From: an uncultured Eggerthella sp. | GTDB lineage: Bacteria > Actinomycetota > Coriobacteriia > Coriobacteriales > Eggerthellaceae | Length of the DNA stretch: 64,000 nt | Direction: 5' to 3' | Assembly (NCBI GenBank): GCA_958431815.1 | Contig: CAUASB010000006.1 | Coordinates: 59,432-123,431 of the forward strand | Part shown: piece by piece, positions 44,218 to 52,462 of the stretch | How positions within the stretch are numbered: the stretch's first letter is position 1 | Layout of the letters: each line of letters begins with the position of its first letter | Notes under the pieces: model-generated | Databases searched by the model: none | Told to the model about the DNA's origin: nothing | What the model saw: the letters and a program-made list of their open reading frames with translations, nothing else | Position numbers and translations under genes: made by a program

Positions 44218-45846
44218 CTATGCTGCGTGATTCCCTCGCTTACCGTGGACGAACCTGCCGGCGAATTTATTGCCGATGCGCGAAAGCACCGCGAATTCCT
44301 CTACGCGCAGCACCTTACACAGACCGAAGGAAACCACCAGGCCCACAATACCCGAAACCGCCAAGACGATAACGGCTTCCACAACCGCATTGAGCGCAAT
44401 GCCTGCGAACAGCAGGCTCATGCCACGCGCCAGCAAGCCGGCAACAACAGCACCGATAACGCCGCCAACAGCTGTTTTCAGCACCATCACCACGATGCCG
44501 CGGTTTCCGTATCCGCCCACCTTGCCGCGCACGATGAACGAGCACACCACGAACATAACCAGGTAGAAGCCCAAGTCGGCAATGGGAATGCCCGCCAGGC
44601 CCAGCACCTCGGGCTTGCACAGGTACCAATATGCTGCCACCTGGGCAAAGCGAACGAAGAAGTCGATGATCGCAAACTTCAGGAAGCTGCGCAGCGCCGC
44701 GAACACGCGGTACATGTACATGTAGCCCGCATAGAACGGCAGGCTCAAGACCCATACCGCCAAAATGCTGCCGACGTTGTTAACCTCTTCTGCGGTGAAG
44801 GCGCCCGCCTGGAACAGCTGCATCAACGGCTGGGCCAGCGCGCCAACCAACAACGCCAACGGAATAATGAGAAAGAATGTGGAGCGCAAACCCGAGCGGA
44901 TGAACCCGCGGAAACCCTCCCAATCCTCACGCGCGGCACAATCGGAAAGCTCGGTGAGCAGCGTGGTGGAAAGCGAAACCGCGATAACGCCGTAGGGAAG
45001 CTGGTACCACGTCCATGCGTAGTTCAGCGTGGAAGGGCCGTTCGGCGCCGCTTCCAGCGAAAAAGCGTTGCGGCAACTGAACGTGATCATGGTACCGGCA
45101 ATGTAGAGGAACATCGGGCCGGCAACCTTCAGCGCTTCCTTGATCATGGGGTCGCGCAGGTTGATATGGGGATGGTAGCGGAACCCCTGCTTCACCAGCG
45201 CCGGGATCTGAACGCCGAACTGGCACAGCACACCCAACGAGGTGCCGATTGCCAGCCACCACAGGGCAAATTCCTGGTTCCAAGCGGAAAGCGGCACAAA
45301 CCCGAACATCACCACCGTAACCACGATGTTGTTCACCACCGGGGCAAGCGAGGGCATAAGGTAGGTGCGCTCGGCATTCAGGATGCCCGTGATAACCGCG
45401 CCCACGCCGTAGAACAGAATCTGGATAGCGAAGATGCGGAAAAAGAAAATGGCAAGCGTCTTCGAATCGCCTTCGCCCACCGTAAAGGTTTGCGTTTCGA
45501 TTACCAACGGCGAGAACACCGAGCAGGCAAGCGCCAGCACGCCCAGCAAGACGATGGTTAGGGTAAGGATGTTTGAAGCGAACTTGTACGCCTCGTTGTT
45601 GCCCTCCCGCTCCTTCTGAAGCAGGTACAGGGGCAGAAACGCTGTGGCAAGAAGGCCCGACGCCGCCAACTCGTAAATCATGGAGGGCATGTTGTAGGCG
45701 ATTTGATACGCCGATGTGAGCAATGTGTTGCCCAAAGCGAACGCCATCGCCCACGTGCGCAAAAGCCCCGTTACACGGGATCCGAGCGTGCAAAGGGTAA
45801 TGAGCCCGGTGTTTTTAAGTATGCTGTCTTTAGAGTCGTTGGCCAT
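44218..45846 (-). CDS. murJ: Lipid II flippase MurJ
   Basis: A 542-residue MATE-like membrane protein with about 14 helices that moves lipid II across the membrane. The first segment (GLITLCTLGSRVTGLLRTWAMAFALG) and the region LMPSLAPVVNNIVV are typical of MurJ/MviN. Arg residues in the first helices (R24, R30 area) are conserved in the family. Divergent from nadK; GAGG precedes the ATG. It completes the peptidoglycan set of this region. Confidence 0.9.
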   Translation of the reverse strand: MANDSKDSILKNTGLITLCTLGSRVTGLLRTWAMAFALGNTLLTSAYQIAYNMPSMIYELAASGLLATAFLPLYLLQKEREGNNEAYKFASNILTLTIVLLGVLALACSVFSPLVIETQTFTVGEGDSKTLAIFFFRIFAIQILFYGVGAVITGILNAERTYLMPSLAPVVNNIVVTVVMFGFVPLSAWNQEFALWWLAIGTSLGVLCQFGVQIPALVKQGFRYHPHINLRDPMIKEALKVAGPMFLYIAGTMITFSCRNAFSLEAAPNGPSTLNYAWTWYQLPYGVIAVSLSTTLLTELSDCAAREDWEGFRGFIRSGLRSTFFLIIPLALLVGALAQPLMQLFQAGAFTAEEVNNVGSILAVWVLSLPFYAGYMYMYRVFAALRSFLKFAIIDFFVRFAQVAAYWYLCKPEVLGLAGIPIADLGFYLVMFVVCSFIVRGKVGGYGNRGIVVMVLKTAVGGVIGAVVAGLLARGMSLLFAGIALNAVVEAVIVLAVSGIVGLVVSFGLCKVLRVEEFAVLSRIGNKFAGRFVHGKRGNHAA

Positions 45847-45864
45847 TGGTCCTCGAGGTATGTC

Positions 45865-45870
45865 TATAAT
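45865..45870 (+). promoter_or_regulatory. nadK promoter -10 box
   Basis: TATAAT, 38 bases before the nadK start in the short divergent region. No clear -35. Confidence 0.4.
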
Positions 45871-45907
45871 TGTTCAAATTCCAGGGAACCATACTAAGGA
45901 ATAATTT

Positions 45908-46792
45908 ATGCGCATTCTTATTGTTCGCAATAACTACAACCCCAAAGCAATGGAATCGGCGCTGCTCTTGGAGGTGTACCTCGCCTCTCAGGGCATCGAA
46001 TGCACCGCGTTCGACACGGACGACCTCCGCGCTTCCTCCGAATTCTTCCAGCGTCAGGTAGAAAACATCGACGATTTCGACTTGGCGGTTGTGCTGGGCG
46101 GCGACGGCACCATTCTGCGCACGGCGGCGCAGATCAAGTATCGCCGCATCCCCATCCTGGGCGTGAACTTCGGGCACTTGGGCTTTATGGCGAACTCGAA
46201 CGAAGACGGCATCATCCCCGTGGTTGCTGCTGCATTGGCAGGCGAGCTTACCACCGAATACCGTACCAATCTGCGCATCGATGTGTTCTGCGAAGGCGAC
46301 GAAGGGGCAAACGGCGAACCCGATGCCACCATGGAAGGGTCGCAGCAGTTCTTTGGCTTGAACGAGCTTACCCTTGCCCGTGGCGCGCAAGGCCGCGTGA
46401 TCGACTGCACCTACACGGTAGCCGGCGAAAAGGTGGCCGACGTGAAAGGCGACGGCCTGATCGTCGCCACGGCAACCGGCTCTACCGCCTATGCGCTTTC
46501 CGCCGGCGGGCCCTTGGTGGCACCAGGCTACAGCGGCCTGGTGGTAGTGCCCATTGCACCCCACTCGCTCCATTCCCGCGCCCTGGTTACCGGGCCCTCC
46601 GATATCGTCGAGGTATCGATGGACCCATCAAGCGCAAACCGCGAAGCCACCATGTTCATCGACGGCGAGCTTATCCCCATGGAACGCCCCATCCGTCGCG
46701 TAATAGTGCAGTCGGGCGAAGAGCCCACCGTGCTTTTGCGCTACAAGGCCGAATCGTTCTACGGCCGCACCTCGCGCGTGTTCTTCTCATAG
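45908..46792 (+). CDS. nadK: NAD kinase
   Basis: A 294-residue enzyme that phosphorylates NAD to NADP. The signature GGDGT is at 64-68 (VVLGGDGTILRTA); NFGHLGFMA, LNELTLARG (NE motif) and ATATGSTAYALSAGGP are all present. AAGGA lies 8 bases before the ATG. It is a single-gene unit with a strong terminator and points away from murJ. Confidence 0.96.
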   Translation: MRILIVRNNYNPKAMESALLLEVYLASQGIECTAFDTDDLRASSEFFQRQVENIDDFDLAVVLGGDGTILRTAAQIKYRRIPILGVNFGHLGFMANSNEDGIIPVVAAALAGELTTEYRTNLRIDVFCEGDEGANGEPDATMEGSQQFFGLNELTLARGAQGRVIDCTYTVAGEKVADVKGDGLIVATATGSTAYALSAGGPLVAPGYSGLVVVPIAPHSLHSRALVTGPSDIVEVSMDPSSANREATMFIDGELIPMERPIRRVIVQSGEEPTVLLRYKAESFYGRTSRVFFS

Positions 46793-46813
46793 GGGCACAC
46801 GAAAAACACTTTC

Positions 46814-46840
46814 AAAGGCGTCCTGCGGGACGCCTTTTTT
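46814..46840 (+). terminator. nadK intrinsic terminator
   Basis: AAAGGCGTCC-TGCG-GGACGCCTTT followed by TTT, 22 bases after the nadK stop. Confidence 0.9.
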
Positions 46841-46972
46841 CATGCTCCAACCCGACAATGGCGAAAATACCCCTTCCCAAAAAGGGGAACAACGACTCTC
46901 AAACCCCCGCAAAGCACCTGTCAAGGCGCTTTTTTACTATTCAAGCTGATACACCTGCTTCTTCCTGTGCAT

Positions 46973-46999
46973 CAAAAAAGCGCCCCCGCAGGGACGCTT
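46973..46999 (-). terminator. map intrinsic terminator
   Basis: Minus-strand AAAAGCGTCCC and GGGGGCGCTTTT arms followed by TTTG, 25 bases beyond the map stop. It faces the nadK terminator. Confidence 0.7.
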
Positions 47000-47023
47000 T
47001 TGCAAAGTGGCTTTCGACTGGCT

Positions 47024-47800
47024 CTATTTGTTAACCGGACGACGGAACCCAGGCTCAGTGGTAAGAACGCGCGGGCCGTCTTCGGTGATGGCGATAGTCT
47101 TCTCGAAGTGGGCCGATGGCTTACCGTCACGCGTGCACACCATCCACCCATCGCTCATCACCTTGGTCTTGTAGGTACCGATGTTGATCATCGGCTCAAT
47201 AGCGATAACCATGCCGGGCTCAAGCTTGATGCCGGAATGTTTGCGACCATAGTTGGGCACGTTGGGGTCTTCGTGCATGTCGCGACCAACGCCGTGGCCA
47301 ACGTATTCACGCACTACCCCGTAACCGGCGCGTTCGGCAATCTCTTGGATGGCGTGGCCGATGTCGCCCAGATGGTTGCCCGGGCGCGCGGCTTCGATGC
47401 CTGCCCACATGCACTGCTCGGTAACATCGAGCAAGCGCTTCTTTTCAGGAGAGATCTTGCCAACAGGATACGTCCAGGCGTTGTCGCCCACCCATCCTTT
47501 CACGATGGCGCCGGTGTCGATGGAAAGGATATCGCCTTCCTGCAGGATGACGGAATTGGAGGGAATGCCATGAACGATCTGGTCGTTGATGGAAGCGCAG
47601 ATGCTGCCCGGGAACCCACCATAGCCCTTGAATGCGGGGATGCCGCCTTCCATGCGAATGATCATTTCGGCAAGGCGATCGAGTTCCGCCGTGGAAACGC
47701 CAGGCTTCACCCGCGCACCCACTTCGCGCAGTACCTTCGCAGACAAGCGGCCTGCCTCGGCCATTTCCTCGATTTGCTGAGGGGTCTTCTTGATAATCAT
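47024..47800 (-). CDS. map: Methionine aminopeptidase, type I
   Basis: A 258-residue metalloprotease that removes the initiator methionine. The two-metal site residues are visible: Asp pair in LSIDTGAIVKGWVGDNAWT, His in YVGHGVGRDMHE, Glu in VIAIEPM and a final Glu in HFEKTIAITEDG. It lacks the N-terminal zinc finger of longer forms. AAGGTAG is upstream. It follows the fusion lipoprotein gene by 54 bases. Confidence 0.95.
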   Translation of the reverse strand: MIIKKTPQQIEEMAEAGRLSAKVLREVGARVKPGVSTAELDRLAEMIIRMEGGIPAFKGYGGFPGSICASINDQIVHGIPSNSVILQEGDILSIDTGAIVKGWVGDNAWTYPVGKISPEKKRLLDVTEQCMWAGIEAARPGNHLGDIGHAIQEIAERAGYGVVREYVGHGVGRDMHEDPNVPNYGRKHSGIKLEPGMVIAIEPMINIGTYKTKVMSDGWMVCTRDGKPSAHFEKTIAITEDGPRVLTTEPGFRRPVNK

Positions 47801-47854
47801 GCTCTGACTACCTTTCTCAAATGTTTATCAGGGCAAGAATACACCGAATGACAA

Positions 47855-49777
47855 TCAGGAAAAAGCGAAATAGTCCTGATAGGCGGGCAAGCCAGCAACC
47901 GTGCCATCGCGAAAAGCATCAACCCATATCTCTTGCAGCGTCTTGTTCTGCTGTGCCGCCCCATAGCTTTGTGCTTTGGAATATTCCGCTTCCCAGGTAA
48001 ACGAAGAAGCGCCGATGACATACCTATCGTCGTCATGCAACGGCGTGGTGGATTCCCGCCCCTCGTTTGCAGACGTGGTATCGGTTCCCGAGCTTTGTGG
48101 ACCGGAAGAAGTGATCTTATCGACCGATTCAAGCTGGTAGCCATCCTCCTTGCGGCTTATCTCCAAGTGCAAGCCGCTTACCACCGGCAGCTCGTAGGGG
48201 CTGCTCGCCGCAGCGACGCACTGCGAAAGGTACTCTTTCAGTTGTGCGCCGGTAAGGGAAACGGTGCATACCGGCGTGCTGGCAACGGCATAGGCCAAGT
48301 CAGTTGCCGTCTTTTCACCCGCATAAAGCGGACATCGAGCACTATGGGAAGACACTACGAAGGCATCGGCCCCCAAAGCCTGTGCGGAAACCTGCGCCAC
48401 ATCAAGCGCGGCAACGTTGCCTCGCGTATCGTCGAACAGGTTGCTTACTCCCTCCGAAAACGAGGCAAGCACTTTCTTGTCCTCCGTTTGCTCAGCCTTG
48501 AGCAAACCCTCGACCTCGGAAAGGGTGCCATCAGCATCAACCGAGCCCTTGGCAACATCGCAAAACGTTTGCCCAATAGCATTCGACGCCACCCTACTGG
48601 GAAGATAAGTGCGCACATTGCCCGCTTCTATACTAGGGGCAAGAGACGAAAGGGCATCGGGAAGCGCAACGTTGTCTTCGGAAGACGTGGAAACCAGCTT
48701 GTCTATTCCATAAAGCCCCAAGTAATAATCTTGGGAATCGACGCTCATGATGCTGGACAGCACATCGACCGCGGCCTTGTGGACGGTCTCGTCGCTTGCC
48801 GTCGAGGCAACGCCTTGGGTCTTCACGTTGCTCACCATGCCCACGAACACCGGCTGCGCAAATGCCCAACTCCCCGAATCACCGAAAAACGGAAGGGCCC
48901 GAACGGTCATGTTATGGTCTTGCCCATACGAAGACGCTTTGCCATCAGGCAGGAACAGCATGGCGGCCTTGCCTTCCAGAAATGCGCTTTCCGCCTGCTC
49001 GGGCGTCTTCTCCATATCGTCGACGCTAATCACATTCTCCGACATCAAGTCACCCAGGTACGAGAGCGCATCTTCAAACGACGAACCATCGACGGAAACC
49101 GAACTCGCTGATCCGCGCTTCAGCACCTGGCTTAGAAAGTCCTCGGTTTCAGAGACAAGCGATGCGTCGGCAAATCCCTGCATCACTTCATAGCAGGTTT
49201 CGGCATCACTCATGCCGGCCGCAAGCGGCTCTATCCCCTTTTCGGAAAAGGCACGGCATGCATCGATGAACGATTGCCGATCAGTCGGCATGGCAACGCC
49301 ATACAGGTCGAACAGATAGCTGTTCACAACTATGCCCTCGAATCCGCTTGCCCCAGGAAGGTAGCGCACCCCGTCACTATTGCCGGGAACGGAATTCAGA
49401 ACGTCCTGATCGTAGCCCACTGCAACGTCGGTTCCCTGCAGGTTGTACAGCGAATCGGAAAGCGCCTCGGCATCAACCCTGTTGAAATCTTTCGTAAGGA
49501 TTACATCGGGGAGGGAGCCATGTTCGGCCTGGTACTCGTAAAAACCCAGAGAATCGTCTCCCACAATCCATTCGATGTCGTAGGAGGGGTTCTTTTCCTC
49601 AATATAGTGCGCAAAGCCCGATGTAATCACCGAATCGTCCCATACGGAAACCGTTACGTGTGTTTTCTGACCAGAGGAATCGCACGAGCAAAGCAGCAAA
49701 GGGAAACATGCCATAACAAAAGCAAGTACCGCGCAAAGCATCGTTCGCATTGCCTTCGAGAACATACCCTTGCTCAT
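47855..49777 (-). CDS. Lipoprotein: solute-binding domain fused to 5'-nucleotidase C-terminal domain
   Basis: A 640-residue exported protein. The signal peptide (MLCAVLAFVMACFPLLL) ends in a lipobox (LLLCSC; lipidated Cys30 or Cys32). Residues about 38-400 resemble ABC-type sugar solute-binding proteins (VTVSVWDDSVITSGFAHYIE, LPDVILTKDF, FLEGKAAMLFLPDG). Residues about 430-590 resemble the C-terminal substrate domain of 5'-nucleotidases (LGADAFVVSSHSARCPLYAG, SLTGAQLKEYLSQ, VVSGLHLEISR, RYVIGASSF). The metallophosphatase domain of true 5'-nucleotidases is absent, so catalysis is unlikely; a binding role is inferred. No permease or ATPase gene is adjacent. The start at 49777 has GGGGGTG upstream. 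Confidence 0.7.
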   Translation of the reverse strand: MSKGMFSKAMRTMLCAVLAFVMACFPLLLCSCDSSGQKTHVTVSVWDDSVITSGFAHYIEEKNPSYDIEWIVGDDSLGFYEYQAEHGSLPDVILTKDFNRVDAEALSDSLYNLQGTDVAVGYDQDVLNSVPGNSDGVRYLPGASGFEGIVVNSYLFDLYGVAMPTDRQSFIDACRAFSEKGIEPLAAGMSDAETCYEVMQGFADASLVSETEDFLSQVLKRGSASSVSVDGSSFEDALSYLGDLMSENVISVDDMEKTPEQAESAFLEGKAAMLFLPDGKASSYGQDHNMTVRALPFFGDSGSWAFAQPVFVGMVSNVKTQGVASTASDETVHKAAVDVLSSIMSVDSQDYYLGLYGIDKLVSTSSEDNVALPDALSSLAPSIEAGNVRTYLPSRVASNAIGQTFCDVAKGSVDADGTLSEVEGLLKAEQTEDKKVLASFSEGVSNLFDDTRGNVAALDVAQVSAQALGADAFVVSSHSARCPLYAGEKTATDLAYAVASTPVCTVSLTGAQLKEYLSQCVAAASSPYELPVVSGLHLEISRKEDGYQLESVDKITSSGPQSSGTDTTSANEGRESTTPLHDDDRYVIGASSFTWEAEYSKAQSYGAAQQNKTLQEIWVDAFRDGTVAGLPAYQDYFAFS

Positions 49778-49958
49778 ATCATGCACCCCCGTGATTTCGC
49801 CCGACATGCCCGCTCACCTGCCGCAGCGTTTCCCCTTTCAGTATACGAGCCGCCGTAGGACATCCACACAATGCACTCAAGGAATGCTTCGCCTCTGTCG
49901 AACCTGATAGGAGCTGCTTTTGGTACCATGGTTCCAACGTTTACCGAAAAGGAAACCC

Positions 49959-51437
49959 ATGGACGAACGCAACACGAACTACCGCAGGCAAGCATCAGGA
50001 AACCGCACCACGCAGCGCCACCGCATCGACGGGCGCCCCGCTCCGCGAAGACAGGCTGCACGCCCCGTTCAACCAAGCAACGCGGGTCAGGCCCGACCTG
50101 CGCAAAGGACGGCGCGCAATCCACGGCCCCAAACAGCGTCTTCTCGTTCAACAAGGCAAGCCTCACCGCAACGGCAATCACAGCAGCGGGCGCATTCCGC
50201 TCAAAACAAGCCGCGCACCCAGGCGCCGCGCCACAGCGCAAGCAACGCGGCGCGTTCCGCACGTCGTGCACCCGTCCACGAGTCCCACTCATACCAAGAG
50301 CTGAACCCACGTCGGGGCACCAATACCTACGTACGCCAAGGCTATTCGCAGAAGCGAAGCCGGCTGCCCCTTTTCGCGGGCGGGGCAGCGGTGCTCGTCG
50401 TGGCGCTGTTCCTGATCACCTCACTGGTCGGAGCCCTTACCACACCCCCACAAAACAACCAAGATGAAACTCCCGCCGCCGATGCCGCCCCGCAGCCCAG
50501 CACGCTCACCGTTACCTTCGCCGGCGACTGCACGCTGGGAACCGATGTCAACTTCAGCGCCGACACCAGCTTCAACGCAAAGTACGAAGCCGTTGACGAT
50601 CCCTCGTATTTCTTTGCCAACGTTGCCGATATCTTCAAGAACGACGACCTTACCGTGGTGAACATGGAAGGCACCCTTACCACTTCCACCGCCCGCCAAG
50701 ACAAGACGTTCGCCTTCAAGGGTCCCGCCGATTACGCGCAGATCCTTGTGAAGGGTAATGTTGAAACGGCGTCGCTTGCCAACAACCATTCCCACGATTA
50801 CGGCGACCAAAGCTACACCGACACCATTTCAGCATTGGAAAGCGCCGGCATCGGCACGTTCGGCTATGACCGCATCGACTACCGCGACGTCAACGGCGTG
50901 AAGGTCGCCCTCATCGGCACGTACGAGCTGGCCAAGCACCTTGACATCCAAGACGAGCTGAAGCAGAACATCCAAACCGCCAAAGACAACGGTGCCCAGC
51001 TTGTTGCCGTGTTCTTCCACTGGGGCAACGAAAAAGAAACGGTACCCGACGATACCCAGGTGCAACTCGGCCACATCGCCGTCGACTCCGGCGCCGACTT
51101 GGTTATCGGATCGCACCCGCACGTAATTCAGGGTTACGAGAAGTACCACGGCCGCTACATCGTATACAGCCTGGGCAACTTCTGCTTCGGCGGCAACCCC
51201 AACCCGTCCGACAAGGACTGCATGATATTCCAGCAGACCTTCACGGTAACGGGCAACGATGTTGCCACCGACGACAACATCAACGTTATACCCTGCTCCA
51301 TTTCTTCGGTATCAGGCTCCAACAATTACCAGCCCACCCCCGCAACCGGCGATGAGAAAACGCGCATCGAGGCTAAAATAAAGAAGAGCAGCGACAGCAT
51401 CGCCTCGCTGTCGAGCACCATATCGCAGTCAAATTAA
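49959..51437 (+). CDS. CapA-family metallophosphatase-fold protein with basic cytoplasmic tail
   Basis: A 492-residue protein. Residues 1-125 are rich in Arg, Gln, Ser and Pro and positively charged (RRQAARPVQPSNAGQ); then one membrane helix (about 128-152, LPLFAGGAAVLVVALFLITSLVGAL). The external domain is the CapA/PgsA type: TFAGDCTLGTD, NMEGTLT, ANNHSHDYGD and IGSHPHVIQGYEKYHGR, with the Asp, Asn and His residues of a metal site. Relatives act in poly-gamma-glutamate or capsule production, but no pgsBC genes are here, so the role is open. AAAGGAAA precedes the start at 49959. Confidence 0.8.
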   Translation: MDERNTNYRRQASGNRTTQRHRIDGRPAPRRQAARPVQPSNAGQARPAQRTARNPRPQTASSRSTRQASPQRQSQQRAHSAQNKPRTQAPRHSASNAARSARRAPVHESHSYQELNPRRGTNTYVRQGYSQKRSRLPLFAGGAAVLVVALFLITSLVGALTTPPQNNQDETPAADAAPQPSTLTVTFAGDCTLGTDVNFSADTSFNAKYEAVDDPSYFFANVADIFKNDDLTVVNMEGTLTTSTARQDKTFAFKGPADYAQILVKGNVETASLANNHSHDYGDQSYTDTISALESAGIGTFGYDRIDYRDVNGVKVALIGTYELAKHLDIQDELKQNIQTAKDNGAQLVAVFFHWGNEKETVPDDTQVQLGHIAVDSGADLVIGSHPHVIQGYEKYHGRYIVYSLGNFCFGGNPNPSDKDCMIFQQTFTVTGNDVATDDNINVIPCSISSVSGSNNYQPTPATGDEKTRIEAKIKKSSDSIASLSSTISQSN

Positions 51438-51511
51438 GCGCCCACGTACGAAAGCGGGCAGAATCCTGCTTTCCGCTTCTCGCAAGCAGACGCGCGAAGA
51501 AAGGAATGAAT

Positions 51512-52354
51512 ATGGATACTCCCGTTTGGCTTATCACTGGAGCAAGCAGGGGCTTTGGCAAGGCATTCGCCCAAGCCGCACTTGAACATGGGTGCCGCGT
51601 TGCCGCAACAGCCCGCAAGCCAGAAGCGGCAATCTCTGCCTTGGGCGAATCTGACAGCCTCCTGCCGGTAAAGCTCGACGTAACCAACCAACAGGAAATC
51701 GATCAGGCCGTTTCCCAGGTTATCAAGGCGTTTGGCCGCATCGATGTGCTGGTGAACAATGCAGGTTACGGTATTTTCGGCTCGCTCGAAGAAACCACCG
51801 ACGAAGAAACCCGCGCCATATTCGACACCAATGTCTTCGGCATGATGAATGCCACACGCGCCGTTCTGCCCCAAATGCGCAAGCAGGAATCGGGGCGCAT
51901 AGTGAATATCGGCTCCATGGCAAGCTTTGCTTGCGACCCAGGTGGCGCGCTCTACGATGCCACCAAATTCTCGGTTGCAGCAGTAAGCGAAGTACTCTCG
52001 ATGGAAATGAAGCCCTTCGGCATTGAATGCATGGTAGTGGAGCCCGGCATGTTCCGTACCAACTTCTTCGACGGCTCTTCCATCCGCACTCCCAGCTCCC
52101 CTCTTGCCGCTTACGACGGAACACCGGCTCGCGGCGCAGAGGATTACTGCCTCGGCCACAACTATCAACAGCACGGTGACCCTCAGAAGGCGGCAGAATT
52201 CATCTACCAGGTTGTAAGTTCACCCGATCCCTTGCCCCTGTGGCTTCCTGTAGGCAAAGACGCCGTTAAGAAGTTCGAAAAGAAGTTTACGAAGATGATC
52301 GAATCCATTCAGCCCTACAAAGAAGCAGCATCGAATCTCTTCATCGACGAATAG
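51512..52354 (+). CDS. Short-chain dehydrogenase/reductase
   Basis: A 280-residue NAD(P)-dependent oxidoreductase. The cofactor loop TGASRGFG is at 9-16, NNAGYGIFG at about 86-94 and the catalytic YxxxK is YDATK with the upstream Ser in IGSMASF. It looks like the classical SDR subgroup that includes many uncharacterised oxidoreductases. I chose ATG 51512 because AAAGGA lies 6 bases upstream; an ATG at 51506 would leave no spacing. Substrate unknown; the gene stands alone between capA-like and FUSC-like genes. Confidence 0.85.
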   Translation: MDTPVWLITGASRGFGKAFAQAALEHGCRVAATARKPEAAISALGESDSLLPVKLDVTNQQEIDQAVSQVIKAFGRIDVLVNNAGYGIFGSLEETTDEETRAIFDTNVFGMMNATRAVLPQMRKQESGRIVNIGSMASFACDPGGALYDATKFSVAAVSEVLSMEMKPFGIECMVVEPGMFRTNFFDGSSIRTPSSPLAAYDGTPARGAEDYCLGHNYQQHGDPQKAAEFIYQVVSSPDPLPLWLPVGKDAVKKFEKKFTKMIESIQPYKEAASNLFIDE

Positions 52355-52391
52355 GCCCGTCTTCGCAGTCGACCCTCCATTAATTACGAGA

Positions 52392-52429
52392 AAACCTGCA
52401 CAAGGCAGCCATGTCATTGTGCAGGCTTT
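52392..52429. terminator. Bidirectional terminator
   Basis: Stem CCTGCACAA (52395-52403) with TTGTGCAGG (52417-52425), with A and T runs on the flanks (AAAACC and GGCTTT), between the convergent SDR and FUSC genes. Confidence 0.7.
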
Positions 52430-52462
52430 CTGCGTACCCAAGCATATCCGAGAACAATGCCC

